Shown piece by piece: positions 32,266 to 40,668 of a DNA stretch of 64,000 bases; positions within the stretch are counted from its first letter, which is position 1, and each line of letters opens with the position of its first letter. Both the position numbers and the translations under genes were made by a program. The notes beneath the pieces are model-generated. The model ran no database searches. It was not told where the DNA came from and worked only from the letters and a program-made list of their open reading frames with translations. The stretch comes from Cupriavidus sp. WGlv3 (lineage in GTDB: Bacteria > Pseudomonadota > Gammaproteobacteria > Burkholderiales > Burkholderiaceae), in assembly GCF_023952475.1 (NCBI RefSeq), contig NZ_JALHRX010000004.1:1-64000 (forward strand), given 5' to 3'.

Positions 32266-33516
32266 TCAGGACTTGCGCCGGGCCCGGCGCGTCGAGGACC
32301 ACTCTTCCAGCCGGACTTCATCGCGGATGCTGGCGAGCACGCCGACCAGGCGGTCGATTTCGGTGGCGCCAAGTTTCGCATGCAGCGTAAGTCGCATCAA
32401 TGCCCGGTTCTTTGGCGTCGCCGGCGCACAGAATACCGCGCCGAAGATGCCGCGCCGCTGCAGCGCGTCGCGCAGCACCTTCACCTGCGGCTCGGAGCCC
32501 GCCTCCAGCCCGATGATCTGCTCCGAGCCCTCGCTGATGTTGTAGCCCAGGGCGGCGATCGCGCCCCGGGTCTCGCGGGTGATCGCATGCAGGCGCGCGC
32601 GGCGCTGGTCCGCGGCGGCAATGAAGTCCGTGACCGCGTCGAACCACGCGATCTCGTGGCGCAGCAGGCCGGAGCTGAAGATCGCCGGCCGCGATTCCAC
32701 CGCGAAGAAATCCTTGAAGGCGGTGGAGCAGGCCACGTAGCCGGCGCGCCCGGCAAAGGCCTTGGCCAGCGACGCGGTGCGGAAATGCACGCGCTCAGCC
32801 AGCCCCAGCGCCGGCACCAGGCCGCCGCCGCGCGGGCCATGCGTGCCCAGCGAGTGCGATTCGTCCACCACCAGCACGCAGCCGGACGCTTCGGCCAGTT
32901 CGACATAGTCCACCAGCGGCGCCACGCTGCCGGTGGTGCTGTAGACCGAATCCACCATGATCACGCCCGGGCCGAAGCGCTCCAGCTGGCGGCGCACGTG
33001 CTCGCAATCGTTATGGCGCACCGGCACCGCCTGCGCGCCCGCGGCGATGATGCCTTCCCACAGCGAGGCATGCCCGTTCATGTCGATGTAGACCGGAATG
33101 CCGGGGCCGGCGATGCACTGCACCAGGCCCACGTTGGCGGCCCAGCCGGACTGCGCGATCAGGCCGTCCTCGGCCTGCATCAGGTCGGCGATCTTGCGTT
33201 CGACCCGGCGCTGGGGCGTATCGCCGTGCATGAACACGGACGACATCAGCAACTCCGGCGCGTCATCGACAAAGGCCCGCGCCTGCGCCTGCACCAGCGA
33301 GGCCTCGCCCAGCAGGCACAGGTAGTCGTTGCTGCTCAGGTGCAGCGCGTCGGGTCCGGGAGTAAGTCCGTGCAGCAGGTGGTCTCCGCCCCAGAGCTTG
33401 CCCATCCGTTCTTCGAAATGTTGTGCCATGCGCGTGGTGATCCAGGACGGCAGCGTGGGCGCCTTGGGGCGGGAGGCATGGTGTCGGAATTGCGCAGGCT
33501 GGGCTTCGGAGAACAT
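32266..33516 (-). CDS. Alpha-hydroxyketone autoinducer synthase (CqsA/LqsA family)
   Basis: A 416-residue PLP-dependent aminotransferase of the alpha-oxoamine-synthase fold with CqsA-type wording: HLSSNDYLCLLG, FMHGDTPQRRVERKIADLM, VDESHSLGTHGP (Asp218) and FRTASLAKAFAGRAGY (Schiff-base Lys252). CqsA/LqsA enzymes condense an acyl-CoA with S-adenosylmethionine or an amino acid to give CAI-1 or LAI-1-like signals. ATG 33516 is supported by GAAGGA eight bases upstream; the 52-residue longer frame is Arg/Pro-rich and unlikely. The kinase following it fits a synthase-sensor pair. Confidence 0.88.
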   Translation of the reverse strand: MFSEAQPAQFRHHASRPKAPTLPSWITTRMAQHFEERMGKLWGGDHLLHGLTPGPDALHLSSNDYLCLLGEASLVQAQARAFVDDAPELLMSSVFMHGDTPQRRVERKIADLMQAEDGLIAQSGWAANVGLVQCIAGPGIPVYIDMNGHASLWEGIIAAGAQAVPVRHNDCEHVRRQLERFGPGVIMVDSVYSTTGSVAPLVDYVELAEASGCVLVVDESHSLGTHGPRGGGLVPALGLAERVHFRTASLAKAFAGRAGYVACSTAFKDFFAVESRPAIFSSGLLRHEIAWFDAVTDFIAAADQRRARLHAITRETRGAIAALGYNISEGSEQIIGLEAGSEPQVKVLRDALQRRGIFGAVFCAPATPKNRALMRLTLHAKLGATEIDRLVGVLASIRDEVRLEEWSSTRRARRKS

Positions 33517-33989
33517 CGGTAGTCCTTCAACAGGTCGGATGAGAATCGGAGGGAATCGGCAAGGCTTGCATGGCGCCTGCGCCAAAGCCAGCCGCCCATG
33601 CGTGGGGGGTGCCGCGCGCAACGTCTCCCCATGGCGCGCCGTGTGCCGGCATGCCATAGGGGCCCGGTTCATGTAGCGACCACTGTGCCAGTCTTAGCCA
33701 AGGATTGTGACGGGACTTCCACCAATCCCAACGTCTGCTTGCAGACTAGGTTGGCCAGATAAAACGGTCACGCGGCAGCGCAAGGCTGCGGGTATTCAGG
33801 GAGGATTTTTTGCACAGAATATGCTCTATTGAGCACTTGTGCGGGGTTTGCGAAGCCGGGCGCGGGACGGCCCGGTGCGCTGTGATGGAAGGTAAGGTGT
33901 GCCGCGGCGCGGCACTGGCGGCCGCGCATCGGGTGGGGGGGCGGCTGTGCGCACGCACCGCCGCCCCGCCGTAGTGCATCGATCCGGCA
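33517..33989. promoter_or_regulatory. Control region upstream of the autoinducer synthase
   Basis: A 473-base gap without a credible ORF. Two compact inverted repeats are visible: GTCTGC-TT-GCAGAC at 33733-33746 and TGCTC-TATT-GAGCA at 33822-33835, the latter in AT-rich DNA suitable for a promoter. At 33938-33967 an 8-bp GC-rich hairpin (GGGGCGGC/GCCGCCCC) follows the acyl-CoA dehydrogenase stop. These may serve cell-density control of the synthase gene. Confidence 0.4.
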
Positions 33990-35168
33990 TCAGCCCGCGC
34001 CGGCGACCTCCAGCGCAGCGCCGCGCGCTTCCAGGGTGCGGCGCGCAATATTGAGCTGGTGGATCTGCGTGGTGCCTTCATACAGCCGGAACAGCCGCAC
34101 ATCGCGATAGAAGCGCTCGGCGACGGTGCGCGCCATGTAACCACTGCCGCCGAACACCTGCACCGCCCGGTCCGCCACGCGGCCGGCCATTTCCGAGGCG
34201 AACAGCTTGCACATCGACGCCTCCATGGTCACGTCCTCGCCGGCATCGCGCTGGCGCGCGGTTTCGAGCACCAGCGCGCGGGCCGCGTGCAGTTCCGTGT
34301 TGCTGTCGGCAATCATTTGCTGCACCAGCTGGTAGTCGGCAATCGGCTTGCCGAACTGGCGCCGCTGCGCCGCGTAGCGGACCATCTCGTCGACCAGCCG
34401 GATCGCCGGGCCCACGCACAGGCCGGCCAGGTTGATGCGCTGCTTGTTCAGCGCCTTCATCGCGGTCTTGAAGCCGACATTGGGTTTGCCGCCGACGATG
34501 GCGCTGGCCGGCACGCGGCAATCCTTCAGGTAGACGTCGCCCACGGGCGAGCCGTGCTGGCCCATCTTGCGTTCCGGCTCGCTGGTGCTCAGGCCCGGCG
34601 TGCCGCGCTCGATCAGGAAGGCGCTGATGCCGTGCGCGCCCGGCGTGCCGGGGTCGGTGCGGGCGAACACGGTGAACAGGTCGGCGATCGGCGCATTGGT
34701 GATAAAGCACTTGCTGCCGTTCAGCACGTAGTGATCGCCGTCCTGCCTGGCCGTGGTCTGCAGCGCGGTGGCATCGGAGCCGGCTTCCGGTTCGGTCAGC
34801 GCAAAACAGCCGGTGACCTGGCCGGAAGCCAGTTGCGGCAGGTAGCGCTGGCGCTGCGCCTCGGTGCCGTCGGCCACCAGCGATTCGGAGGCGATGCCGG
34901 TGTTGCCGCCGAAGCGGGCGCGGAACACCGTGGCCGCCTGCGACACCTCGATGTTCACCTGCGCCAGCTCTTCGGTGGTCAGCCCGGCGCCGCCATAGGC
35001 TTCCGGAATGCTGTGGCCGAACAGGCCGAGGCGGCGCATCTGCTCGACCACGGGCTCGGGGATGACATCGGTGCGGTCGATCTGCGCCTCGAGCGGGATG
35101 CAGGTTTCCAGCACGAAGCGGCGGAGTTCGGCAAGCAGCGCTTGCTGGCGGGCGGAGTCGCGGATCAT
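33990..35168 (-). CDS. Acyl-CoA dehydrogenase
   Basis: A 392-residue FAD enzyme of usual family length. CFALTEPEAGSDATALQTTA binds FAD/substrate, RRQFGKPIADYQLVQQMIAD and QVFGGSGYM are typical, and the catalytic Glu lies in LYEGTTQIHQLNIARR. It introduces a trans-2 double bond into an acyl-CoA and passes electrons to ETF. It follows a Bug receptor gene by 40 bases in an operon below an IclR regulator; with the divergent CoA-transferase at 37315 this suggests uptake, CoA activation and oxidation of a carboxylic acid. Confidence 0.92.
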   Translation of the reverse strand: MIRDSARQQALLAELRRFVLETCIPLEAQIDRTDVIPEPVVEQMRRLGLFGHSIPEAYGGAGLTTEELAQVNIEVSQAATVFRARFGGNTGIASESLVADGTEAQRQRYLPQLASGQVTGCFALTEPEAGSDATALQTTARQDGDHYVLNGSKCFITNAPIADLFTVFARTDPGTPGAHGISAFLIERGTPGLSTSEPERKMGQHGSPVGDVYLKDCRVPASAIVGGKPNVGFKTAMKALNKQRINLAGLCVGPAIRLVDEMVRYAAQRRQFGKPIADYQLVQQMIADSNTELHAARALVLETARQRDAGEDVTMEASMCKLFASEMAGRVADRAVQVFGGSGYMARTVAERFYRDVRLFRLYEGTTQIHQLNIARRTLEARGAALEVAGAG

Positions 35169-35208
35169 GAAGGGTTCCGGTGGTGGGTTGACGGTGGTGG
35201 GGGCGCGG

Positions 35209-36204
35209 CTACTGTGCCGTGATGCCGGCGGTCTTCAGCACGCCGGTCCATTTCTTGGTTTCGGCATCGAGGAAGCGGTCGAACGCGGCCGCGGATTGCG
35301 GGGCCAGGTCCATGCCGAGTTCGGCCAGGCGGCGCGCCGTGGCCGGGTCGGCGGTGGCGCGCGCGGCGGCGTCGGCGAGCTTGCGCACCACCGCGTCCGG
35401 CGTGCCCTGCGGCGCCACCAGCCCGAACCATGCGCCCACTTCATAGCCCGGCAGCTGCGCCGCCTCGGCCACGGTCGGCACGTCCGGCAGCACCGCGGTG
35501 CGCTTGGCCGAGGTCACCGCCAGCGCGCGCAGTTTGCCGCTTTGCACCTGCTGGCGCGCAATGGCGGAGGTCAGCGCCATCATCGAAACGCGCGCGCCGA
35601 GCAGGTCGCTCAGGGCCTCGGGCTGGCCCTTGTAGGGCACGTGGGTCAGCTTGACGTGCGTCATCTGCGCCAGCAATTCCGCCGACAGGTGGTTCGACGT
35701 GCCGATGCCCGCGCTGGCATAGGTCAGCGTGCCCGGCTGCTTGCGCGCGGCGTCGAGCAGCTGCGGCAAAGTGCGCAGCGGCGACGACGCCGGCACCACG
35801 ATCACGTTGGGCACCGCGCCGATGCCGGCCACGGCGCGGAAATCCTTGCCGCCCTTGCCCTGGATCGACGGATTGAGCAGCGGCCCGACCACGAAGCTGG
35901 GGCTGACCGCCAGCAGCGTATAGCCGTCGGCGGGCGCCTTGGCGACGAGGTCGGCGCCAATGGCACCGCCGGCGCCGGTCTTGTTCTCGACGATCACCGG
36001 TTGCTGCAGCACCTTGGCCATGTTCTCGGCGGTGATGCGGGTGACCGAATCGACCACGCCGCCCGCCGAGAACGGCACGATGATCCGCACCGGGCGGTCC
36101 GGGAAGCGCGCCGCATCGGCGGCGGCCAGCGTTGCCGCAGGCGCCAGCGCGGCGCAGGCCAGCATGCCGGCAGCGAGCCGGCGCCATGGGTAAAAGGCAT
36201 CCAT
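35209..36204 (-). CDS. Bug-family (TctC) periplasmic solute receptor
   Basis: A 331-residue receptor with signal peptide (RRLAAGMLACAALAPAATLAAA). Bug motifs: FPDRPVRIIVPFSAGGVVDSV, VIVENKTGAGGAIGADLVAKAPADGYTLL is split over the ligand-binding loops, and HVPYKGQPEALSDLLG. AAGGAGA precedes ATG 36204. Co-transcription with the acyl-CoA dehydrogenase suggests a carboxylate ligand that is afterwards oxidised as a CoA ester (inference). Confidence 0.92.
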   Translation of the reverse strand: MDAFYPWRRLAAGMLACAALAPAATLAAADAARFPDRPVRIIVPFSAGGVVDSVTRITAENMAKVLQQPVIVENKTGAGGAIGADLVAKAPADGYTLLAVSPSFVVGPLLNPSIQGKGGKDFRAVAGIGAVPNVIVVPASSPLRTLPQLLDAARKQPGTLTYASAGIGTSNHLSAELLAQMTHVKLTHVPYKGQPEALSDLLGARVSMMALTSAIARQQVQSGKLRALAVTSAKRTAVLPDVPTVAEAAQLPGYEVGAWFGLVAPQGTPDAVVRKLADAAARATADPATARRLAELGMDLAPQSAAAFDRFLDAETKKWTGVLKTAGITAQ

Positions 36205-36344
36205 CTTGTCTCCTTGGTTGCCTACGCCCGGGACGTTGCCAGGCGCGAGGTCGGTCTCATGCAGGCCTCTGTCGGGCCGCTGTCATGGCCCTGCCGGCGA
36301 CATTGCCGGCAGGCTGCGCTGGCACGCCACTGTCCCCTAGCGGG

Positions 36345-37190
36345 TCAGCGCGCGCAGCTCAGTTCGATCTGCCGCACCGCTTCGCGCAACCGGGGCGCCA
36401 CCTCGCGCTCCAGCAGGTTGTCGCGATTGCGCGATGCCGCGATGGTGCAGTTCAGCGCGAACGGGTCCTCGTGCAGCGACTGGCGCAACGGCGCCGCGAT
36501 CGCATGGATCTCCGGCCGCCACTCGCCGCGGCTCAGGCAATAGCCGTGCGCGCGGAAATGCTTCTGGTCTTCCGTCCACATCTGGCGCTCCTGGCCGAAG
36601 CGCTGCGGGTCTTCGACCCGCAGCCGGTTCAGCAGCGCGGTGCGCTCGTCGGCGCTGCACGCCAGCAGCACCGCACGGCCGATCGCGCTTGCCAGCAGCG
36701 GGCGCGTGCTGCCGATGTCCGGCTGGTAGAAGTTGCCGGGGTCCAGCCGGCAACTGTCGACGTAGACCACCGACAACCGCTCGCGCATGCCCAGGTTCAC
36801 GGTGCAGCCGGTTTCGCGCGCGATGGCCTCCATATAGGGCCGGGCTACCTGGCGGATCGCCAGCCCGGCCAGCATCGGATAGGCCAGCGCCAGCACGCCG
36901 GCGCCGAGCCGGTACTTCTGGTTGCCGGGCACGCGGCTGAGGAAGCCCAGCAGCCCCAGCGTGTACGTCAGCCGCGACACCGTCGCCTTGGGCAGCCCGG
37001 TGCGCGCCACGATGTCCTGGTTGCCCAGCACCGGGCTGGACGGCGTAAAGGCGCGCAGCACCTCCAGCCCGCGCGCCAGGTTGGTGGCGAACTGGCGGTC
37101 GGTGGCGAGAGCGTCTTCGCTGGCCAGGCCGGGCAGGGGCAGGGCTTCCGGGTTGCGGTCCATGCTGTGCGGTGGTTGCTTGGGTTCCAT
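36345..37190 (-). CDS. IclR-family transcriptional regulator (PcaR-like)
   Basis: A 281-residue IclR regulator: HTH at residues 36-95 (LARGLEVLRAFTPSSPVLGNQDIVARTGLPKATVSR in wording, with VSRLTYTLGLLGFL) and an effector domain with NLGMRERLSVVYVDSCR and GRAVLLACS. It lies between the Bug/ACAD operon (same strand, downstream) and the divergent CoA-transferase, and probably regulates both. MEPKQ at 37190 is given as start; MDRNP at 37163 is possible. Confidence 0.88.
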   Translation of the reverse strand: MEPKQPPHSMDRNPEALPLPGLASEDALATDRQFATNLARGLEVLRAFTPSSPVLGNQDIVARTGLPKATVSRLTYTLGLLGFLSRVPGNQKYRLGAGVLALAYPMLAGLAIRQVARPYMEAIARETGCTVNLGMRERLSVVYVDSCRLDPGNFYQPDIGSTRPLLASAIGRAVLLACSADERTALLNRLRVEDPQRFGQERQMWTEDQKHFRAHGYCLSRGEWRPEIHAIAAPLRQSLHEDPFALNCTIAASRNRDNLLEREVAPRLREAVRQIELSCAR

Positions 37191-37314
37191 GCTGGGATCC
37201 GGAAAAGGGGGCGTCAATGTTGTAGCACGACCGTTCCGCACAGCGAAACCGTACTTGCGCCCGGGCCGGCCGCCTGCCACCTTGCAGCGGACCAACCTGC
37301 CGCCGGAGACCCGC

Positions 37315-38550
37315 ATGCCAGACACCAACGCCAAGCCTGTATCGCCCGAAGCACCGGGCAACGGCCCGCTCGCCGGGTTGCGCATCCTCGACATGGCCAC
37401 CGTGGTGGCGGCACCGTTTTCCGCCACGTTGTGCGCCGACATGGGCGCCGAGGTAGTCAAGCTGGAACTGCCCGACGGCAGCGATCCGCTGCGCGGACTC
37501 GAGCCGGTCACCGAAGAGCACGCGCTGTACTGGAAGGTCACCAACCGCGGCAAGCGCGGCATCTCGCTGGACGTGCGCACGCCGCGCGGCCGCGAGATCT
37601 TCCTGCGCCTGCTGCCGCGCTTCGACGTGCTGGTGGAGAATTTCCGCACCGGCACGCTGGCGCGCTGGGGGCTCGATCTTGAAACGCTGCACGCGGCCAA
37701 CCCCAGGCTGATCGTGCTGCGGCTGACCGGCTTCGGCCAGACCGGGCCCGATGCGACGCGCCCGGGGTTTGCCCGCATCTTCGAAGCCCGCAGTGGCTTC
37801 ACCAACCTGGCCGGCACGGCGCAGAGCGGGCCGATGCACATGAACTACCCGGTGGGCGACATGATCGCCGGCCTGTTCGGCGCCTTCGCCATCGCCACCG
37901 CGGTGGCGGAGCAGCGCGCCAGACCCGCCCAGCCCGGCCGCGAGATCGACCTGGCCGCCACCGAGGCACTGTTCCGCCTGCTGGACCCGCTCGCCATCGA
38001 ATACGAACAGCTCGGCCATGTGCGCCAGCGCGCCGGCAACCGCACCACCTACGCCGCGCCCTCCAACATGTACCGCACCGCGGACGATACCTGGGTCACC
38101 GTGGTGGCCTCGTCCGACGCCACCTTCCGCCGCCTGGCCGAGGCCATGGGCGCGCCGCAACTGGCCCAGGCACCGGAGTACGCCACCAACGCCGGCCGCG
38201 TGCGCCATATCGACGCCCTCGACGGCTGCATCGCCGAGTGGTTCGCCGCGCAACCCTATGCCGCCGCGGCGGCGCGGCTGGAACAATGCCAGGTGCCGTT
38301 CAGCAAGGTGTTCAGCATCGCCGATATCGTTGAGGACCCGCAGATGGTGGCGCGCCAGGCCATCGTCCGGCTGCCCGATGCGGACCTGGGCACGGTGCCG
38401 GCGCCTTGCGTGGTGCCGCGGTTTTCGGGCTATGCGCCGCCGTTACCGCGTACCGGGCCGGATGTGGGGGAACACAATGGGGAGGTTTATGGGGAGTTGG
38501 GGATCGGGGAGGAAGAGTTGGCGCGGTTGCGGGGGGAGGGGGTGGTTTGA
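37315..38550 (+). CDS. Class III CoA-transferase (CaiB/BaiF family)
   Basis: A 411-residue CoA-transferase: PLAGLRILDMATVVAAPFSATLCADMG, NRGKRGISLDVRTPRGREI, NFRTGTLARWGLD, LRLTGFGQTGPDATRPGF, and YPVGDMIAGLFGAF with the catalytic Asp. GGAGA (37305-37309) precedes ATG 37315. It is divergent from the IclR gene with 124 bases between. With the Bug/acyl-CoA dehydrogenase operon it forms a likely carboxylic acid degradation set. The C-terminus is Gly/Glu-rich (GELGIGEEELARLRGEG), a common ending in this family. Confidence 0.9.
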   Translation: MPDTNAKPVSPEAPGNGPLAGLRILDMATVVAAPFSATLCADMGAEVVKLELPDGSDPLRGLEPVTEEHALYWKVTNRGKRGISLDVRTPRGREIFLRLLPRFDVLVENFRTGTLARWGLDLETLHAANPRLIVLRLTGFGQTGPDATRPGFARIFEARSGFTNLAGTAQSGPMHMNYPVGDMIAGLFGAFAIATAVAEQRARPAQPGREIDLAATEALFRLLDPLAIEYEQLGHVRQRAGNRTTYAAPSNMYRTADDTWVTVVASSDATFRRLAEAMGAPQLAQAPEYATNAGRVRHIDALDGCIAEWFAAQPYAAAAARLEQCQVPFSKVFSIADIVEDPQMVARQAIVRLPDADLGTVPAPCVVPRFSGYAPPLPRTGPDVGEHNGEVYGELGIGEEELARLRGEGVV

Positions 38551-38643
38551 GGGGTTGGGCGAGTCGCCCGCCGTGACAGGAATCTGAACGTATCAAAGGG
38601 CCAGCCTGCCAGCCCGAAGCGAAGCTGTCTTACTTTCCGCGCC

Positions 38644-39544
38644 TTGTGGGCACGTGCCCTTTACTGGGAGATCGGAAATGAGATTCTCGACCGGCAGGCG
38701 AGGCAAGGGTGGGGCGCCAAAGTCATCGAACGGCTGGCGCAAGACCTGCGGAAAGCGTTCCCCGACATGAGCGGGCTGTCGCGCTCCAACCTGATGGCGA
38801 TGCGGTCCTTTGCCGAGGCATGGCCGGATGGGGCAATTGTCCAACAGCTTGTTGGACAATTGCCCTGGGGGCACAACCAAGTGCTGTTGCAGAAACTAAA
38901 GTCGGTCGAGCAGCGTGAATGGTATGCACGGCAGGCGCTAACACATGGCTGGTCCCGAGCAGTACTGCTCGCGCAGATTGAGACGAAGCTGATCGACCGC
39001 GCCGCGCAAGCACCGAATAACTTTGCTGCTCAGTTGCCTTCCCCGCAGTCGGACCTGGCGCGCGCCACGCTCAAGGACCCTTACGTTTTCGATTTTTTGA
39101 GTTTGCGTGCTGACACGAGCGAACGAGACCTGGAAGCGGCCCTCGTCGATCATATAACTCGCCTCCTTCTCGAACTGGGAGCCGGCTTTGCTTATGTCGG
39201 CAGGCAAGTTCACCTCGAAGTTGGAGGCGATGATTTCTATCTAGATCTGCTGTTCTATCATCTCAAGCTACGCTGCTATATCGTCATTGAGCTGAAGACG
39301 GGCGCTTTTAGGCCTGAGTATGCTGGTCAAATCAGCTTCTATCTATCGGCAGTCGACGCGCAAATGAGAACCGACGACGACCATCCAACCATTGGTCTTC
39401 TGCTGTGCCAAGAGCACAATCGGCTGGTGGTGGAATATGCACTGCGCGGCATGGGCTGAGTTGCAGGAAAGTCTGCCAAGCGTCGAAACATTGACACAGG
39501 AACTGGCGTCGGACATCAGGCCGGGGGAAAGCGATTCAGATTGA
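38644..39544 (+). pseudogene. Decayed DUF1016/YhcG-type PD-(D/E)XK nuclease gene
   Basis: The frame 38644-39459 encodes 271 residues with YWEIGNEILDRQARQGWGAKVI, LSRSNLMAMRSFAEAWPD, QLPWGHNQVLLQKLK and the nuclease part DFYLDLLFYHLKLRCYIVIELK (conserved Asp and Glu-x-Lys), then VVEYALRGMG and a stop. The N-terminal 40 or so residues usual for the family are missing and only a TTG start is present. After the stop, the +1 frame (39455-39544) still encodes AELQESLPSVETLTQEL, the normal C-terminal end of this family. A deletion of about 20 codons plus a frameshift at 39451-39457 thus explains the break. YhcG-like proteins are often found near restriction or mobile genes; no such genes flank it here. 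Confidence 0.7.
38831..38865. repeat. 35-base perfect hairpin inside the DUF1016 remnant
   Basis: The arms 38831-38846 and 38850-38865 are exact 16-base reverse complements around the loop GCT; the inner part reads TTGTCCAACA-GCT-TGTTGGACAA. It falls in the segment encoding IVQQLVGQLPWG. Both halves encode similar residues on the coding strand only by chance, so the repeat is either neutral or a nucleic-acid element. Confidence 0.6.
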
Positions 39545-39638
39545 AATTGAGCGCCCGCTTACAACAGGGTTTTTGCGGGTGCCCGAGCCGCACGTGGCAC
39601 GGGCGCCCAGCGCGGCAGCAGCGCACCCCCACACACCC

Positions 39639-40607
39639 TCAGTCAATACCCGCCCCCGACTCCCGCACCAGCTTCGCCCACTTGTCCGTATCGCGGCGGA
39701 TCAGCACCGAGAACTGCTCCGGGGTCGCGGTCAGCGGCGCGGCCCCGGCCTGCACCAGCTTGTCCCGCATCGCCTTGTCCTGCGCGATACGCGTGATTTC
39801 CTGCGACAAGCGACTGGTGACCTCGGGCGGCAATCCGCGCGGACCCACCACGCCGAACCAGACATCCGCCTCATAGCCGGCAATGCCAGCCTCGGCCATG
39901 GTCGGCACGTCGGGCAATGCCGGCGAGCGCGTGGCGCTGGTCACGGCCAGTGCGCGCAGCCGGCCGGCCTTCACATGCGGCAGCGAGCCCGGCAGGTTGT
40001 CGAACATCAGTTGCACCTGGTTGGCAAGCAGGTCGGCCATCGCCGGGCCGCTGCCCTTGTAAGGGACGTGCACGATCTCGACGCCCGCCATCGACTTGAA
40101 CAACTCGCCGGACAGGTGATTGGTGGTGCCGTTGCCGGCCGAGCCCATATTGAGCTTGCCGGGATTGGCCCTGGCATAGCTGACCAGCTCGCGCACGTTC
40201 TTCGGCGGCACGTTCGGATTGACAACCAGGATGTTGGGCACGCCGGCGAACAAGGCCACCGCCGAGAAATCCTTCTGCGGATCGAACGGCAGCCTCTTGT
40301 AGAGGGTGGCGTTGATCGATTGCGTCCCCACCGTGCCGAACATCAGCGTGTAGCCGTCGGCCGGCGCCTTGGCCACAAGGTCGGAGCCGATGGTGCCGCC
40401 GGCGCCCGGCCGGTTGTCCACCACCACCTGCTGGCCGAGGGTTTCGGACAAGCGGGTGGCCAGTACGCGGCCGAGCAGGTCGGTGGTGCCGCCGGGCGGG
40501 AAGGGCACCACCATGCGGATGGGTTTGTCGGGGTAGGGGCCGGCCATGGCGAGACTCGTCGCCAGCGTCAGACATGTGGCAGCCAGGGCATGTGCAATGG
40601 TTTTCAT
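39639..40607 (-). CDS. Bug-family (TctC) periplasmic solute receptor
   Basis: A 322-residue receptor: signal peptide MKTIAHALAATCLTLATSLAMA, then YPDKPIRMVVPFPPGGTTDLL, NRPGAGGTIGSDLVAK and HVPYKGSGPAMADLLANQV. It follows the ArgH-like lyase by 61 bases on the same strand, so it should capture the substrate of that lyase. ATG 40607 is preferred because the signal peptide starts there; no strong ribosome site is visible. Confidence 0.92.
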   Translation of the reverse strand: MKTIAHALAATCLTLATSLAMAGPYPDKPIRMVVPFPPGGTTDLLGRVLATRLSETLGQQVVVDNRPGAGGTIGSDLVAKAPADGYTLMFGTVGTQSINATLYKRLPFDPQKDFSAVALFAGVPNILVVNPNVPPKNVRELVSYARANPGKLNMGSAGNGTTNHLSGELFKSMAGVEIVHVPYKGSGPAMADLLANQVQLMFDNLPGSLPHVKAGRLRALAVTSATRSPALPDVPTMAEAGIAGYEADVWFGVVGPRGLPPEVTSRLSQEITRIAQDKAMRDKLVQAGAAPLTATPEQFSVLIRRDTDKWAKLVRESGAGID

Positions 40608-40668
40608 GGGGGCAGGGTCTCCGTGGGACAAGGATAAGGGCAATGCCGGCTGCGATGCGCGGCACGGC

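Noticed and set aside
33938..33967. Intrinsic terminator after the acyl-CoA dehydrogenase gene
   Set aside because: The GC-rich stem has no T-run on the minus strand and a 14-base loop, so termination cannot be claimed.
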